Both the position numbers and the translations under genes were made by a program. Below are positions 45,901 to 60,900 of a stretch of DNA of 64,000 nt, one piece after another. Under the pieces are notes generated by a model. That model was not told where the DNA came from, ran no database searches, and saw nothing but the letters and a program-made list of their open reading frames with translations. Positions within the stretch are counted from its first letter, which is position 1. Each line of letters opens with the position of its first letter. Source of the stretch: Arcuatula senhousia (lineage: Eukaryota; Mollusca; Bivalvia; Mytilida; Mytilidae); contig OZ020306.1 in NCBI GenBank assembly GCA_963971305.1, positions 3,154,842 through 3,218,841 on the forward strand, given 5' to 3'.

Positions 45901-48900
45901 TAATGAAACTTGGTATGAATGATCCTTAGAGTGTCCTGCACCAAACTTGTGTTTCGATTTTTGATCCGTCAAAAACATGGCCACCGTTACTAAAAATAGA
46001 CCAGGGGGTCAGACTATTGTTTTTGTCTTGTAAATCAAAAAGTATAAGAGATACTAGTAAATGAAATCTGATGCCACCTTACTGCTTCAGCATCATAAGT
46101 TCTACAAAAGTCTCCATTTGGTCGGAGTTGTCAGATGATCCCTTATAGGGGTTTCAGTCCCTTAAAGGTGAAAAATAGCGTTTTTTCATGTTTTTCGCTA
46201 GAATGAAAACTATTGCAGATAAAGAAAAGCTGTTGCTTGTTTAAATGTTCAGCTCATTTAGCTATACAAAAGTCTTCATAGGGGTGAAGTTGTCAGATGA
46301 CCCCTTTTAGGGATTACAGCCCCTTAAAGGCGAAAAATAGTGTTTTAGGCCTATAGAATGAAAACTATAGCAGATAAAGAAAAACTGTTGCTTCTTTAAA
46401 TGTTCAGCTTATTTAGCTCTACAAAAGTCTCCATAGGGTCGAAGTTGTCAGATGACCCCTTATAGAGGTTAAAGCCCCTTAAAGGCAAAACATAGTGTTT
46501 TTGGTTTATAGCAGATAGAGAAAAGCTGTTGCTTGCTTAAATTTTCAGCTCATTTAGCTCTACAAAAGCATTCATAGGGTTGAAGTTGTCAGATGACCCC
46601 TTATAGGGATTACGGCCCCTAAATTAACATGTTTTCACGTTTAAGCTTAAATAATGCAAAACTATAGCAGACAAAGAAAAGTGGTTGCTTGCTTAAGTGT
46701 TCAGTTCATCGATTTAGCTCTTAACAAAAGTCTCTATAGAGTCAGTGTTCAGATGGCCCTTTAAATAACATTTTGCACGTTTTTTGCCTACACAATGAAA
46801 ACTATTGCTGAAAGGGATAAGCTGTTGCTTGCTTAAATGTTCAGCTTACTTAGCTCTACAGAGATCTTCATAGGGTTGACATCAAGACCAGGTGAGTGAT
46901 TCAGGCTCCTGGGAGCCTCTTGTTTATCTCCTTAATGTCTATCGCCTATATATATTTTAACCCATATTGTGCAACTATATAACTGACTCACTCAAACATT
47001 AATGTACTACTGTTTGCTCATTTACCCGTACCCGTACTGTTTTTTTTTTTGTTTTTTTTTGCCTAACAAAAATAAAATGAAAGGGGTCGTAAATTTATGT
47101 TTATTTTGACGGTTTTATTTTTGGGTGTTTTCGTGATTTTGATTTCTCATTTTTTTTTCGTGTATAGTTGCATGTAATTTGAAAATCAGACTCGTGAATA
47201 TTCCGTAATTTTTTTTAACGTTTTGTCCCCCCCATTTCCCCAAAGCATCACAGAAAAAAAGAAATATTCAATAGTGATAAAGTTCACTGTTTACTGTTTA
47301 TATTTATAACACAAACTAATTATGTAGTAGAATGTGAAAGGAATAAAATCTGAACATAAAAAAGGCTATTGAAGATAGATGGTATTATCTGACTGCATGT
47401 ATTATTCATGTTATTATGACTTAAACAAATCCCATGTCGGAAATTGAGGTCCGAGTGGCCCCGGGTCTTGCAAAAACATTGCATTTCTTAAAAAAATTGT
47501 TTTTTGGAACGTCTACGTACATGTATATTTTTTATAAAAAGATGAAAAGAACAAAATATCTCAATTTTAATTTTGAACGATTCTCAAACATTTTGAAAGA
47601 TATTTTTTGTAGCAAGACACCAGAATAAAAATGTTAAAAAACATTGTTAATCTCTTTTTACATATTTTATTGTCAAATGAATCATGCTTTACATTCTTTT
47701 GTTGAAGAAAATGCCATCTCAGCAAAATCCCACGGTTGTAAGCATCAATAAACCACACACCTATTTTCGGCATAGGTTAAAATGTTGTCTTAGTTTATGT
47801 GAGATCATTCAATTTAATGTATCTTAAGACAAATAAAATTGTTAGACTACTTATCTCGTGAAACAAATATACTTGTACTAATATCACACATAGACTTTTT
47901 ATACCTCCGCAACGACATGTCGAGGGGCATTAAGTTGTCCGTCCGTCCATACGAATTTCCTTCAGCTGTGTTCGAAAATGATTTGAAATTCGGTAGGGTG
48001 GTTCAGTATAACAAACTAAAGATACGTCTTACGCGATTTTTAGACCTGTCGGACTTTCATTTCCTGTGTCGGACATGCCGATATGAAATTTGATGTAAAA
48101 AGCTTTTCTTATATATCGTACATTTGAATAATTTAAAACTATGTAGGGTGGCTCAATATGCTACATTTAAACCTGTCTGACTTTTATTTCTTGTTTGAGG
48201 CCCTACTCTGAAGTGTCTGTATCAATGGACACATCCCTTCTTTATCACATGTATTTAATAAAAAATCTAGTGTTTCCGGTTTAAGCTAGCTTTAAACAAT
48301 ACATGTATATAAGTTACAGCGAATGTGTTTTATAACTGGATTACGTTTATACCCTCGATATCAATGGCCGTTTTTTTTCTAAAATTTCCAGGAAATACCA
48401 ATTATTTTATACATTGAATTAAGATAATATAAATTTCAAATAAATAGATAAACGTACTCTCTGCTTCCTCTAATCTGTAATGTTTAAACAGCATTATTGC
48501 AGAGCTTTAGGAGCCTATTTTCTGTGGTATACGTATGTTAGATGAACTTTTGCTTTTTTAGCTCAACTGGCCACAGATTATGCCATTAATATGCATCCGT
48601 CGTTGTCGTATATGGCGCCGTCTGTCGTTGTCCATCGTTACCCGTTAACAGTTTCATAGATTTTCTCATCTGATACGGCTAAACCAATTGAATAAAGGAA
48701 AAAACAAAATTACCAAATTTGTATTTTTTTTTCTTCGTGTTTACTGGTTTTGTCGTTGCCCATTCGGACTTTTGACACTCGAATGCCCTATTAATGCCTG
48801 TTTGCTACTTAAAGAATCAATTTCAAATGTCCAAGAGACAAGACAAAACAATGAAGGCATACCAGAGAAATTGAAGATCGCAATGACCCTGACTTGGTTC

Positions 48901-51900
48901 ATCATATCAAGTAGAATAGGTGGGTAAAACTAGGTTTTATGGTTCGCCAAGTGTTTTTTACAGGAATGATATATGACATGTTGACCTCATTTTGAAGGGA
49001 TTCGATAAAACATGGCCGCTGTAACTTAAATAGAACATAGGGTTAAATCACTTTAATCAGCAACTATCACAGACAGAAAAAAATAAGAAGAATCTTACAT
49101 GTAGGCACATCAGAATGAAGAGTCCTAGATAGGTCCCCATTGAGCTGAAGTTGTAAAGATGATCCAATGTCAGGTTTCTGAGCGCTCTTTATTGGACTTT
49201 TACTGACAAGCTTAGTGTTGCTGCGGGTCTATTCGTTACCCGGCCCCCGCACGGGCCCAAAGAAATCATAAAGAAAATAATTAACATGCATATATGAATG
49301 CAAAATGATTTGAATGCTACAAAAAGTAATAACAAAATCACGGAACTTGGGTGACCAATTACAAGTATGCAAGAAGAAAATACAAATAAAGGCAAAGACA
49401 GACCGACGATAATGAAGATCGCAATAGTCTTGATACAGGCATTTCAAAAGAAATCGTGAGTAAAACCATGTTTTATTGTGCCAAACCGATTTCTGCCAAC
49501 CGGTAGTAAATTAAATAATTTTTCGTTATATATCGGTATTATCAAACATACATTGTTTAACAAGTCGGCCTTAAAAAGAAAAATGATTGAAGTTGTGAAA
49601 GGTTGGGATATCATAAGCATGCAGGCCATTCCGAGATTCTTTTAAATGTTTAGAGAAGCTTGGTCTAAAATTATGAAGGTCCATCTAGAAATGCAATACA
49701 AATCAATGATGTACGATCTCTGTTCAAGACACCAAATCTTGCTCCTTTAATACGGGTATGAAAAAAAAGAAGCAAAGACAAAGCGATGGGGCATTCGAAT
49801 GTCAAAAGTCGGAAAGGGAAAAGACAAAGCCAGTAAACACGGAAGAGAACAGCACGAAAAAACACAAAAACAACTCAATAACAATCAACAATGCAAACTC
49901 AAGTCGAAACGAGAGTGAATTTAGGTGCTCCGGAAGAGGAAACAGTTCCTGCACAATGATAAATTCAGTGTGTCAAATCCGATAAACGAAATAAAACGAA
50001 ACCACATCGGAAAAACCAACACCTGCACTTCTCTCAGAGATAGAAAATCCATATTTGTATATGATCGCTTTATGTCTTCCAAACAATTTCTTGAGTGAAG
50101 ACAATAACAAGGGAGGAATAATTCCTTGTTTTAGCATTTTTTTGGTCAGCCATGACGCTCTGCCAAGGAAATTAATGTAATTCCCGAAAACTCTGACGAA
50201 ACCGCCGAGAAACAGAGAAAAATTCAGGTTCTACATGTGAAAGAAAAAGTTTCTCATCCATTTAATTTATAGTATCTGGGATGTAAGTTGCTCAAATGAC
50301 CTTTACCATTACAGGCAACAAACAAAACATGGTTCATAATTATGCCATGTATGTAGTTTTAAAAAATGTTATTTGAATTTATACAAATCCAATCAAGTGC
50401 ACATTTGTAATATTGACACCAAATTCACACTTGACCTTCAATTGAATAAATTGAGCCATTGTTTTATTGTTTTTATATTTTTGGTACAAATGTGAATGTT
50501 TTAACTTTTCTTCATGATAGTTTGCATCTATTCAAAGTCGTCAAATTCGGCGTAACCGAAAATACATGTATCTGTAAAATGACATATATAAGAAAGAATA
50601 TGTATAAAAGCTATATTAAGCATGTACATATACATTGTAAATCCTGAGACTTGGTCCATATTAAGGACCTAAACAAAAAACAAATTATAACGGACAAGCG
50701 TTAATCTACATGTAGATTTGACTAACGTGATCGGGGCATATGAAGCATGTGAATGTTTACATGATGTTTGAGTCCTTTATAGCATGTATAATACAACTTT
50801 TCACAAGAACTCGTTGTGTGGGGACAGAAAGGTCAGAACTGTACATGTCATTCAACGAAATTATTTGTGAACTCGGAAGGGGACAAGATGACGATTGGAA
50901 AATTGAAATGTTTTGAAAAGGCCATGCTCGAACAGCGCCAATTTCAGTTGACAATACCTTCATCCCCTAACCTAGCTTTCACTGGCAGTCACCTTCTCTA
51001 GATTAATATATTTTTAATCAATAAATAAAAAATAAAAAAAACATACGAATACACAAACAAAATTTGAATCCCCCCAAAATAAAATCATCAATATGTTTTA
51101 CTGTTTAGGCACTTGGCAAAATAGATCTGGTGTATGACACAGGCGTTTGGGTCCAGGATTTTATTTTTGTTTATTGTGTACAGTTTAAATAACAAAATCT
51201 GACCCTCGCTATAATACTATTTCCACGTGGAAATAGTATAGAGACGATCGAGATTAAATTTTTTTATTTATACATTTATAATAAAATAAAATCATGGACC
51301 CAAACGCCTGTGGTGTATGATACACTATCAGTGGCCCCATTTGTTACAGAGTATGCCAGGGATGAATAAAATTAAAGCTTTTCGTCCATATATGTGTCCT
51401 TATGAATACCTTAGTTTGCGAGGAAAGGAAGAGACCTAATGGTAATCGAAGTCGCAGCAGAGAAGTAGAAATGGGTTAATTCCGAAAAAAGAAAAAAAAG
51501 CTAGCCTAGACATAAAAGACAATCAAAACGACGATAAAAACGACAATCTTAACTCAAATAAACTCGGGGGCCTGCATGGGTGGCTGATTGGTCAAAAGCG
51601 TTGGTTTAATTATCAAACTATTGATCATTAGCCGATCCGTTATTTACAAAAAGGGACTTCCCCACCTGTATGTAATTAGGTTTGTCAGTTACCTGCCCAC
51701 GATCGGTGGTTGCCTTCGGGTACTCCGGTTTCTTCCTCCATCATAAAAAACTTACCACCCAACTGCATCGAAAAGGACGTTAAATCCCCCCTCCCCCCAC
51801 ACACAATCCCCCTTTTATTAATACTAACGATTGTATTAACATAACCTTGTTAAAAGCTTTTTATATTTTTAGAGGTATTTTATTAAATTTTGATTGTCAT

Positions 51901-54900
51901 TCTATCCCGTGTTACATTATAACACTGTCTTACATATAGTGTTCCTGATTCTACCCCGTGTTTCTTTATAACACTGTCCACTGTATTGTTCCCGTTTCAA
52001 CCGCGTGTTTCTTTAAAACACTGTCCACTATACTGTTCCTGATTCTACCCCGTGTTTCTTTAAAACACTGTCCAATATGTACTGTTCTTGATTCAACCCT
52101 GTGTTTCTTTAAAACACTGTCCAATATGTACTGTTCTTGATTCAACCCCGTGTTTCTTTAAAACACTGTCCACTATAGTGCTGTTCCTGATTTGACCCCG
52201 TGTTTCTTTAAAACATTGCCTTAAAGATACCTGTTCCTGATTCTAATTCATGTTTCTTTAAATCACTGTCAACTTTTAGCGACAAATGGTTAAAGTAAAT
52301 GACATATTTATGAGTCCTTAAAATGCTCAAACAAGACTCAGAAGCGTGTTTAGTCTACACGCTGATAAACAATTATTTCTTCGAATATAGAATATTACTA
52401 GTATACTGCTCCTCAATCTACCTCGTGTTTCTTTAAACACTGTCCAATAAATACTGTTCCTGATTCTCCCCGTGTTTTTTTTTAAACAATGTCTTCAATA
52501 TACTGTTCCTGATTCTACCCGGTGTTTCTTTAAAACAATGTCTTAAATATACTGTTCCTGATTCTACCCCGTGTTTCTTTAAAACAATGTCTTAAATATA
52601 CTGTTCCTGATTCTACCTTAAAACAATGTCTTAAATATACTGTTCCTGATTCTACCCCGTGTTTCTTTAAAACAATGTCTTAAATATACTGTTCCTGATT
52701 CTACCCCGTGTTTCTTTAAAACAATGTCTTAACTATACTGTTCCTGATTCTACCCCGTGTTTCTTTTAAACAATGTCTTAAATATACTGTTCCTGATTCT
52801 ACCCGGTGTTTCTTTAAAACAATGTCTTAAATATACTGTTCCTGATTCTAGCCCGTGTTTCTTTAAAACAATGTCTTAAATATACTGTTCCTGATTCTAC
52901 CCCGTGTTTCTTTAAAAAAATGTCTTAAATATACTGTTCCTGATTCTACACCGTGTTTCTTTTAAACAATGTCTTAAATATACTGTTCCTGATTCTACCC
53001 CGTGTTTCTTTAAAACAATGTCTTAAATATACTGTTCCTGATTCTACCCCGTGTTTCTTTAAAAAAATGTCTTAAATATACTGTTCCTGATTCTACCCCG
53101 TGTTTCTTTTAAACAATGTCTTAAATATACTGTTCCTGATTCTACCTTGTGTTTCTTTAAAGCACTGTCCAATAACGGGTATATACTGTTCCTGATTCTA
53201 GCCCGTGTTTTTTTAAACCACTGTCCAATACCGGGTATATACTGTTAATGATTCTTCCCCGTGTTTCATTAAAATACACATACCAAAACGGTTATAAAAC
53301 GATGTTATTTAGTTATTCTGTTTATGCATATTTCAAGGAGTAATCTCTCATCAGCGGCAAATTTGAATCAAAACATTGGATGTTCAAAACCAAAAGTATC
53401 GAACAACGAAAAGTACTCAAAACCAAAAAAAAAAATCGAACAGGGAAGCCCTGTCTTATATATACGGTTCTTGATTCTACGCAGCGTTTCTTTCAAACTC
53501 TGTCTCATGTATACTGTCCCTGATTCTATCCCGTGTTTCATTATTAGCTGTGTTTCATTAAAACACCGTTTTTGTCTCGCCTGCGACGAAAAGTCGCAAA
53601 AGGCGGGACATAAGTATTACTTTCCGGCGGCGGCGGTGGCGGCGGCGGCGGCGTAAACTGTTTTGTAAGACTGTTGTGGACAATGAATTGCTTAAAAAGT
53701 ATCATAGCTAGGCATCTGATATTTGGTATACTGACAGTTCAGGTTATGGTCTATGCAACTGTCACCATGTCATGTGACCATGACCCAATTGTCACGCTCC
53801 AGTGACGCTGAACTTAGGTCTGTTTTTCAGGCCGAAAACGTTTTTGTAAGACCTTTGCGGACGAAGAATTGCTAGAAAAGTATAATACCTAGGCATCTGA
53901 TATTGGGTACACAGGCAGTTGAGGTTATTGTCTACGCAACTGTTACCATGCCATGTGACCATGACCCATTTTTAAGCTCCAGTTACTCTGTGAACTTAGG
54001 TCTTTTTCAGGCAGAAACATTTTTGTAATACTTGTGTGAACAATGAATTGGTTGAAAAGTAAAATAGCTAGGCATCTGATATTTGGTATACAGACACTTT
54101 TGGGCATATATCAAGAGATGAAAAGCTTAGGTAGTTGATTTTTGTGATGGTGCCGGCAAGCAAGACATACTTTTAGTGGCCACACTTGTATATAAACTGT
54201 TACTGACTCTATTCTGTGTTGCATGAAAACACCGTTTTATATATACTGTTCCTGATTCTTTCTCCGTGACGTGTTTTACGCAAACGCGGCTTTTTTTTTT
54301 TCAAAAAATGCAGTTTGAAATCATTTTCTTTTTAATTCAATTAAAAAAAAAAATATAAGGACTTAAAGGGTTTTTCCTAAATAATATATTTTGAAAATCA
54401 TCATATTTTTATGAAAAAAAATGGCAGCAGAGGGTTAAAAAAGGATTTCTGATATATATATAAGATTTCCTTAAAAAATTAAAATTTTGTTGCGACGCAT
54501 TCAAGCATTTTATATTTTTTTCCGTACACGAAATTTTTCCGGCCTTAACAAAAAACCAAGTCCCACCTTTCAAGATAAATAGTCTGTCCCTATAAAGTTG
54601 AAAAATATATCGTGACTTTCTTCCCCGAACGGGCTTCTTCCTGACCTCATAGGCTTTAATGTGTGTAACCGATTAATAAGAATTGACGGACGGACAGAAA
54701 GCCGAATATTATACTTAAAGCTCTATCTAACCCATATATAACGCATATTTAGCATTTAATTCATTGTGAATGAGAATTGGAAATATCAAACATTATGTAA
54801 TAAAGAAATTCATTCGAAAGATGGAAATACTATTTCACACAAAAAACTGAGATTGTAATTTAGTACCGACATTATTTAAGGTCACAAATCATCTCTTACT

Positions 54901-57900
54901 GACAAATGAAACGCGTTTAAGAACAGATTTTATCACATAATGATATGACCACAGATACAAGAACAAATTGAATTTAGAATGCCTAATGACTTTTCCTTAT
55001 GAAACAAATACCAGTAAACACTCTCCCACGCTATCAGTCTTTTATTTTAGATTTTTTAATGATTTCAGTTTTCGCTAGGACGATAACCTTTTTGTAATGG
55101 AGCAAAATCGTGAACATTTTAACTAATTTTTAAGTGATTATTAGACGTTACATCACAAGCGAAAAATATTGCATACATTTGATAGTTATTCATGATACCT
55201 AGTCATAGTGTAAAATATTTTATTTTATGTATTTTGAGTGCAGGAGAGACTTTACATTTGCAAACCCTTTGATGATTTCTAAAAAGCAAATAAAATTGAT
55301 ATGCTTTAAGACATAAATTAAAGTATGTTAATTTTAATGTCCCCGGTAATAAAAACTAATTTTTGCTCATTAAGTATTGTGAAAACATGTAACAGGTTAC
55401 ATCGAACACCGAGGTCAGGGTTGACGATTGCATTGTCTTCTCCTTGACAAGATTTGCGGATTTGGTGTTCCGTGTATTAGGTCAGCAATACTCAATGAAC
55501 ACTAATCGGACTACCTTTCCAATGGGGCCGCTTCACCGACCACGTAAGCAAACTGAAAGCTGGAATGGGATAACATAAGTAAAAAAGCTTGTTTCTTAAA
55601 TCCAAATATAACCTTTGTAATTATGCGGCGAATGTCAATGAAAGCTTCATGGATATATATGGGAAAGTCTTTTCAATCGATGATCATATCCCCCAAGTTT
55701 TTTCGAAGACCCGACGACCTTGTAATTGTCCCATTATGTCGATAAAGTATAGTGTGACAAATTATGTATAACAAATGCATTGACGCATGCATGCAATAAA
55801 GTTTTAAAATAATTACTAGTGACTACAAAATTTACAAAATAAATTATTTAAAGTAACAATTGCTTTACCCCCAAGCAGCACAATATGGCTATGAACTAAA
55901 TAGAGATGATCAAATGAGAGATGAAGTAATGATATTCAAAGTGGAGGGAATGGGGCCCTAGAGAGGTCAGCAAGACTGTTGGTGGGTTTCCATTATGATT
56001 TTTCTGAATAACCACTTGTTATGTGAGCTGTGTCGCGTACACTTAAATATTCCACATCTCATTATTTTCTATAGTAAGATCAGGCAATAAATTGTAGCAT
56101 CTTGCTTAGGGACCCGACATCGTGACCTGAAGCGGCATTCTTTAAGGGGACGACCATTTGATTTTGAGAGGGGGGGCTGTCAGTTTTTGAAAATAAATAT
56201 TCTGGCCTGAAAAAAAGTTGAAAAAAGATAATCTGGCCTCTGTTTGCAAGAAAATAAATGATATGTCCCAAGATCCTTGCTCAATTAAGCTATTTTATGC
56301 AGAAAATAAATATTCTTGTCGCATAGCGGCGAAAAAAATATTCTGGCCCGCAAAATTTCGAAAATAAATAATCTGTCTCGACCGAAATTGCAAGCACCCT
56401 CCCCCTCATCAGAATCAAATGGTCGTCATCTAACGTGCGAGAAACTGAATTTTTCCAACACGATAACTATTATTATTTCGGTCAGGTTTTCCGCAATACA
56501 TGTATAACCTTATGACCCCGTGATCATTGTAACAGGGCTACCCATTCAATAACCTGAGGTATCCCAGTCGCGTTAGGGGAAAATCGGCGTGATCCGATGT
56601 CAGGTGTCTGAGCGCTTTTTTAGTTAACTGTGGCGTTGCTATGAACTTTTTGCCACTCGGAATCTGCACTGGTGGCGACAAGAAAAATGTCAAAAGAAAC
56701 TATTCATTCAAATACATAATGAAAATATCTAGCAAAACAAGAGGCTCTCAGGAGCCTCAATCGCTCACCTGGCATTGATTACTGATGGAAAGAAAATATT
56801 TTTTGGACATCTGAGGGGGGAAACTTTATTTATATAATCAAACATTTAAGCAAACAAAAGCGTTTTTTAATCTTTTATAGGTTTAATCTGCAAGACAAAC
56901 ACCCAAACTTAACAATTTGGACCAAAACTCTTATAAGAAGTCATCTGCCAGCTTCAGCCTTGTGAATATTTTTGAAAAACTGAATGAACTGAGGGTTTAA
57001 GCAAGCAACATCTTTTTCCTATCTGCTATGGTTTTCATTCTAAAGTAAAAAAAATGCTATTTTTCACCTTTGAAGGGCCATAAGCCCTATAAGGGGTCAT
57101 CTGACAACTTCGACCCTATGGAGACTTTAGAAGAGCTCAATGAACTGAAGGTTTAAGCAAGCAACAGCTTTTCATTTTATAGGCAAAATACACAAAAAGC
57201 TATAAAGCACCTTTAAAGGACCCTATAAGCGATCATCTGACAACTTAGATCTAATGAAGACTTTTGTAAAGCTCAATGAGCTGAACATTTAAGCAAGCAG
57301 AAGCTTTTCTCTACCTACAACTGTTTTCATTCTATAGGGTATAAAAAGTTGAAAAAACGCTTTTTTTGACCTGGAAAGGGCCATAACCCCTATAAGGGTC
57401 ATCTGACATCTTTGACCCAATGGAGACTTTTGTAAAGCCTAATGAGCTGAACATATAAGCAAGCAACAGCTTTTCTCTATCTGCAAAAACATGAAAAAAC
57501 CGCTATTTCTTTACCTTAAAAAGACCATAACCTCTATAAGGGGTCATCTGATATTTCGACCCAATGGAGACTTTTGTAGACCTTTTGATTCTTAAGAAGG
57601 TGTGTTGCTTCAGATGTTCTCTATCTATTATACTTTTTGATTTATTAGCCAAAAACAAGGGTCTGACCCCCATGTTCTATTTTTAGCAATGGCGGCCATG
57701 TTTTTTTGATCGGCTGTCACCATTTGTGCAATCTTGGTAAATGACATCCCATAGATGTAGCGTGCAAAGTTTCAAAGCAATCCCTTCGGTAGTTTCAGAG
57801 GAGAAGATTTTCAAAGAAAAGTTAACGACGACGGACGACGACGACGAGGACGGACGCCAAGTGAAGGCAATAGCTCACTTCTCACCCTTGAGGTCAGGTA

Positions 57901-60900
57901 AGGTAATAAGTCAGCAAGAATTATAGGTTTCTTGATCATTTGATTCTGAAGAGGGGGGCTGGCAGTTAGCGTAGCTGCGGAAAATAAATTTTCTGACCCG
58001 CACAATTTTTAAAATAAATAATCTGACTCGACCCAAACTGCTAGCCCCCTAAGAATCAAATGGTCGCTTAGTCTCAGTCGATCACCGGGAAACCAGATCT
58101 AGATGCGATAACGCTATACCTGTATTAAATTGCTGTTTGTTTTATTTGAATAATTGTCGTCGCAATACACAAAAACAGGTGCCCCCATTACATGTCGTAA
58201 ACGTTCAACATGTCACTTTTTAAATTGTTCAAATCGTCTCAAAAGAGAAGGTGCACATATTCAGTGTGTTTGAATGTTGTGAAAAATCTAAGAAAGATTC
58301 AGTGATACATGTACAGCTGGACCAATGGTCTCGATGTCTATCAACCTACAATATCTTTTTCTAAAAAAGGACCGACTTTTTAAATTGAGAGGGGGGTTCT
58401 AAAAGGATATTAAGAAGATGATTTGTGATGAAAAAAATATTCTGGCATCAGAAAAAAAGAATCGACAAGGATGTCTGCCATAAAAAAAAAACAAATACAT
58501 GAATATTGAAAAAAATGTTGTCATGACGCCTTTAAAAATTTCTCTAACAAAAAAAGCCCCCTTTCAAGTTAACAAGTCATATTATCAAGAGCTAGGAACT
58601 ATGTCAATGTCATTAAAAGTTTGCAATTAAACGCAATAATTTTTGTGTTTAAACGCAAAACATTTTGCGATTAAACGCAATACTTTGCGTTTAAATGCAA
58701 TACTTTGCTAATAAACGCAATACTTTGCGAATAAACCAAGTATTGCATTTATTCGCAAACGTTTGCGTTTAATCGCAAACATCATTCCGTTTAATTGCAA
58801 ACTTTTGCGTTTAATCGCAAATATCATTGCGTTTATTCGCAATTGTTTGCGTTTATTCGCAAAAAAAATCAATTGAGTGTGGCCCGAATGCGCTTCCGTA
58901 GCTTCTAGTTGAAGTTTGATAGGAAACTATTTATACGAGATATTATAGACAATCATTTTAAGTGTAAAATTTTCACGTACATGTATTTGAACTAATTTTT
59001 GTAAGCCCTATCTATATATCGAAATATCTATGTTATATTTTAAATGGCCTGTTGTTATTACATATATTAGAGAGAAAGTAAAGTAAAACAGCCTTCAGAA
59101 ATTAGGGGGCGATCATTGGACATGTTGGAGTCAATTATTTTTTTTCATGGGTCAGAAAATTTAATTACGTACATGTACCAGCTAGAATATTTAATTTATA
59201 CATGCATACCATATACCATATATTGGGGCAGTTTGTTTATTAATATTTTTTGGGCGGATATGTCAGATTATTTATTTTCCTTTTTTTCTTGCAGAATATA
59301 TACAAAACTGCCAGCCCCCTCCCCACAACCCTTTACAGAACCACAAGGTCGTCCTCTTAGTTTGTATAATCAAATGTGATACATGCTTTATTGTTTTGTA
59401 ATGGACGCTAGTCGTTTGTCACTATATGGATATAGTGGTCAACGGCCAGCTTCCATTATAAACCTATCATTCTTTAATGTATCAATATATTTTCCCAGAT
59501 GTTCGTATATTGGAAAGTTATCTTAGATTATCAAACAGCATTGAGCTACGATATGAATCGATGCATTTAAGTAACGTAAATCATCTGACAAAATTCGACA
59601 TTTTTTAAGACATGCATTCAATGCATATGCATATACAACATTATTCACGTGTATAATTATGTTATGTGTATTTCATAAAAAATCTTTAATAAATAATATA
59701 GATAGAGAGGTACCAGAAAATAAGCTTGTGTGTTGTATGTTACTTGTATTTTGCTTTGGTCCTTATTAACGTAATTATGCTAATAAATTTGTATTATATT
59801 TTCTAAATTTAAAATATTTTTTCGAGAACAAATTAATACATGTACATGTTGTCAAAAACTGTCAATTCATTAGATGTTGTATTTGTATGAGGGACCGACC
59901 ATTAAACTTGAAAGAGGCTTTTTTTGTTACAAATATTTTGCATCTGATTTTTGCTGTGAAAAAAAAATGCAGCAGACATGGCAGAGGTTATGAAAATATT
60001 ATTCTGAGGCTATAGAATAATGTGAATAAAAGGAAAAAAATATTTTGCCAAGACGCCTAAAAAAGATTTCTGACCAGAACAAAAAAAAAACATCGATGGC
60101 CCCTTAAAGTTAAATGGTCGGTTCTTAAGGTATTAACTGAAACTGATAAAGAAGATGAGGTACAATCTAGAAATTTATATCTCTTTCTTTTCAAGGGGTA
60201 ACAAGAACAGTAACATGTAACTTTTCAAGCTTCTTGAGTAGTAAGTTTCTTTTGTTATAGAGAAACTATACAAAAGTATCAACATTTTTTTCTTTTAAAT
60301 TGAAACTTTCTTCTGTTCAATTGGAAAACAAAATTAAGACAATTAGAAAATGATAGCGGCTTGTTTACAACTTGAAAATGTTTTCCTAAAAAACAGGGAG
60401 TTAGTGTAAAGTATATCAATAAAAACTTCATTGTATACATGCATATATATATATGGCTTATGATTTTGCAGTTGCAGATCCTTTTAAAAGGAGGGTTCCG
60501 ATGTTTGTTTACTGGAGACAAAAGGGACATCGCAGTCTAAGGCAAATTTGCCGAAAATATGCACAGAAAAATCCCATCTCCAGGGACAACCCCTCTGAAT
60601 TCGCCAATTAAGAATTTATATCAAGTGATAATTAATAAAACCTTCCTAATTGATTCTTACGAAAATGCTTCAGAAAAATTAGATTCTGCTCAATCCGTAC
60701 ATTTTACAGTGCTTCATCTTCTTTTTGGATTCTCGTGTTAAACAGAAATTAAAGAGTATCAATATATTGCTACTAATTCAATCTGAGAATTTAATTATTG
60801 TCTCAGATTCAATATATTAGACAAACATTTGACAAAGAAACGAATATTTTAAAATCAATATTTGTATATATATTATAACAGTTCATGGTAACCCTGTCAT

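Noticed and set aside
53620..53656. GGC trinucleotide run as a CpG-island promoter
   Set aside because: It is a short internal run inside the GTCTCGCC dispersed element, with no gene start nearby.
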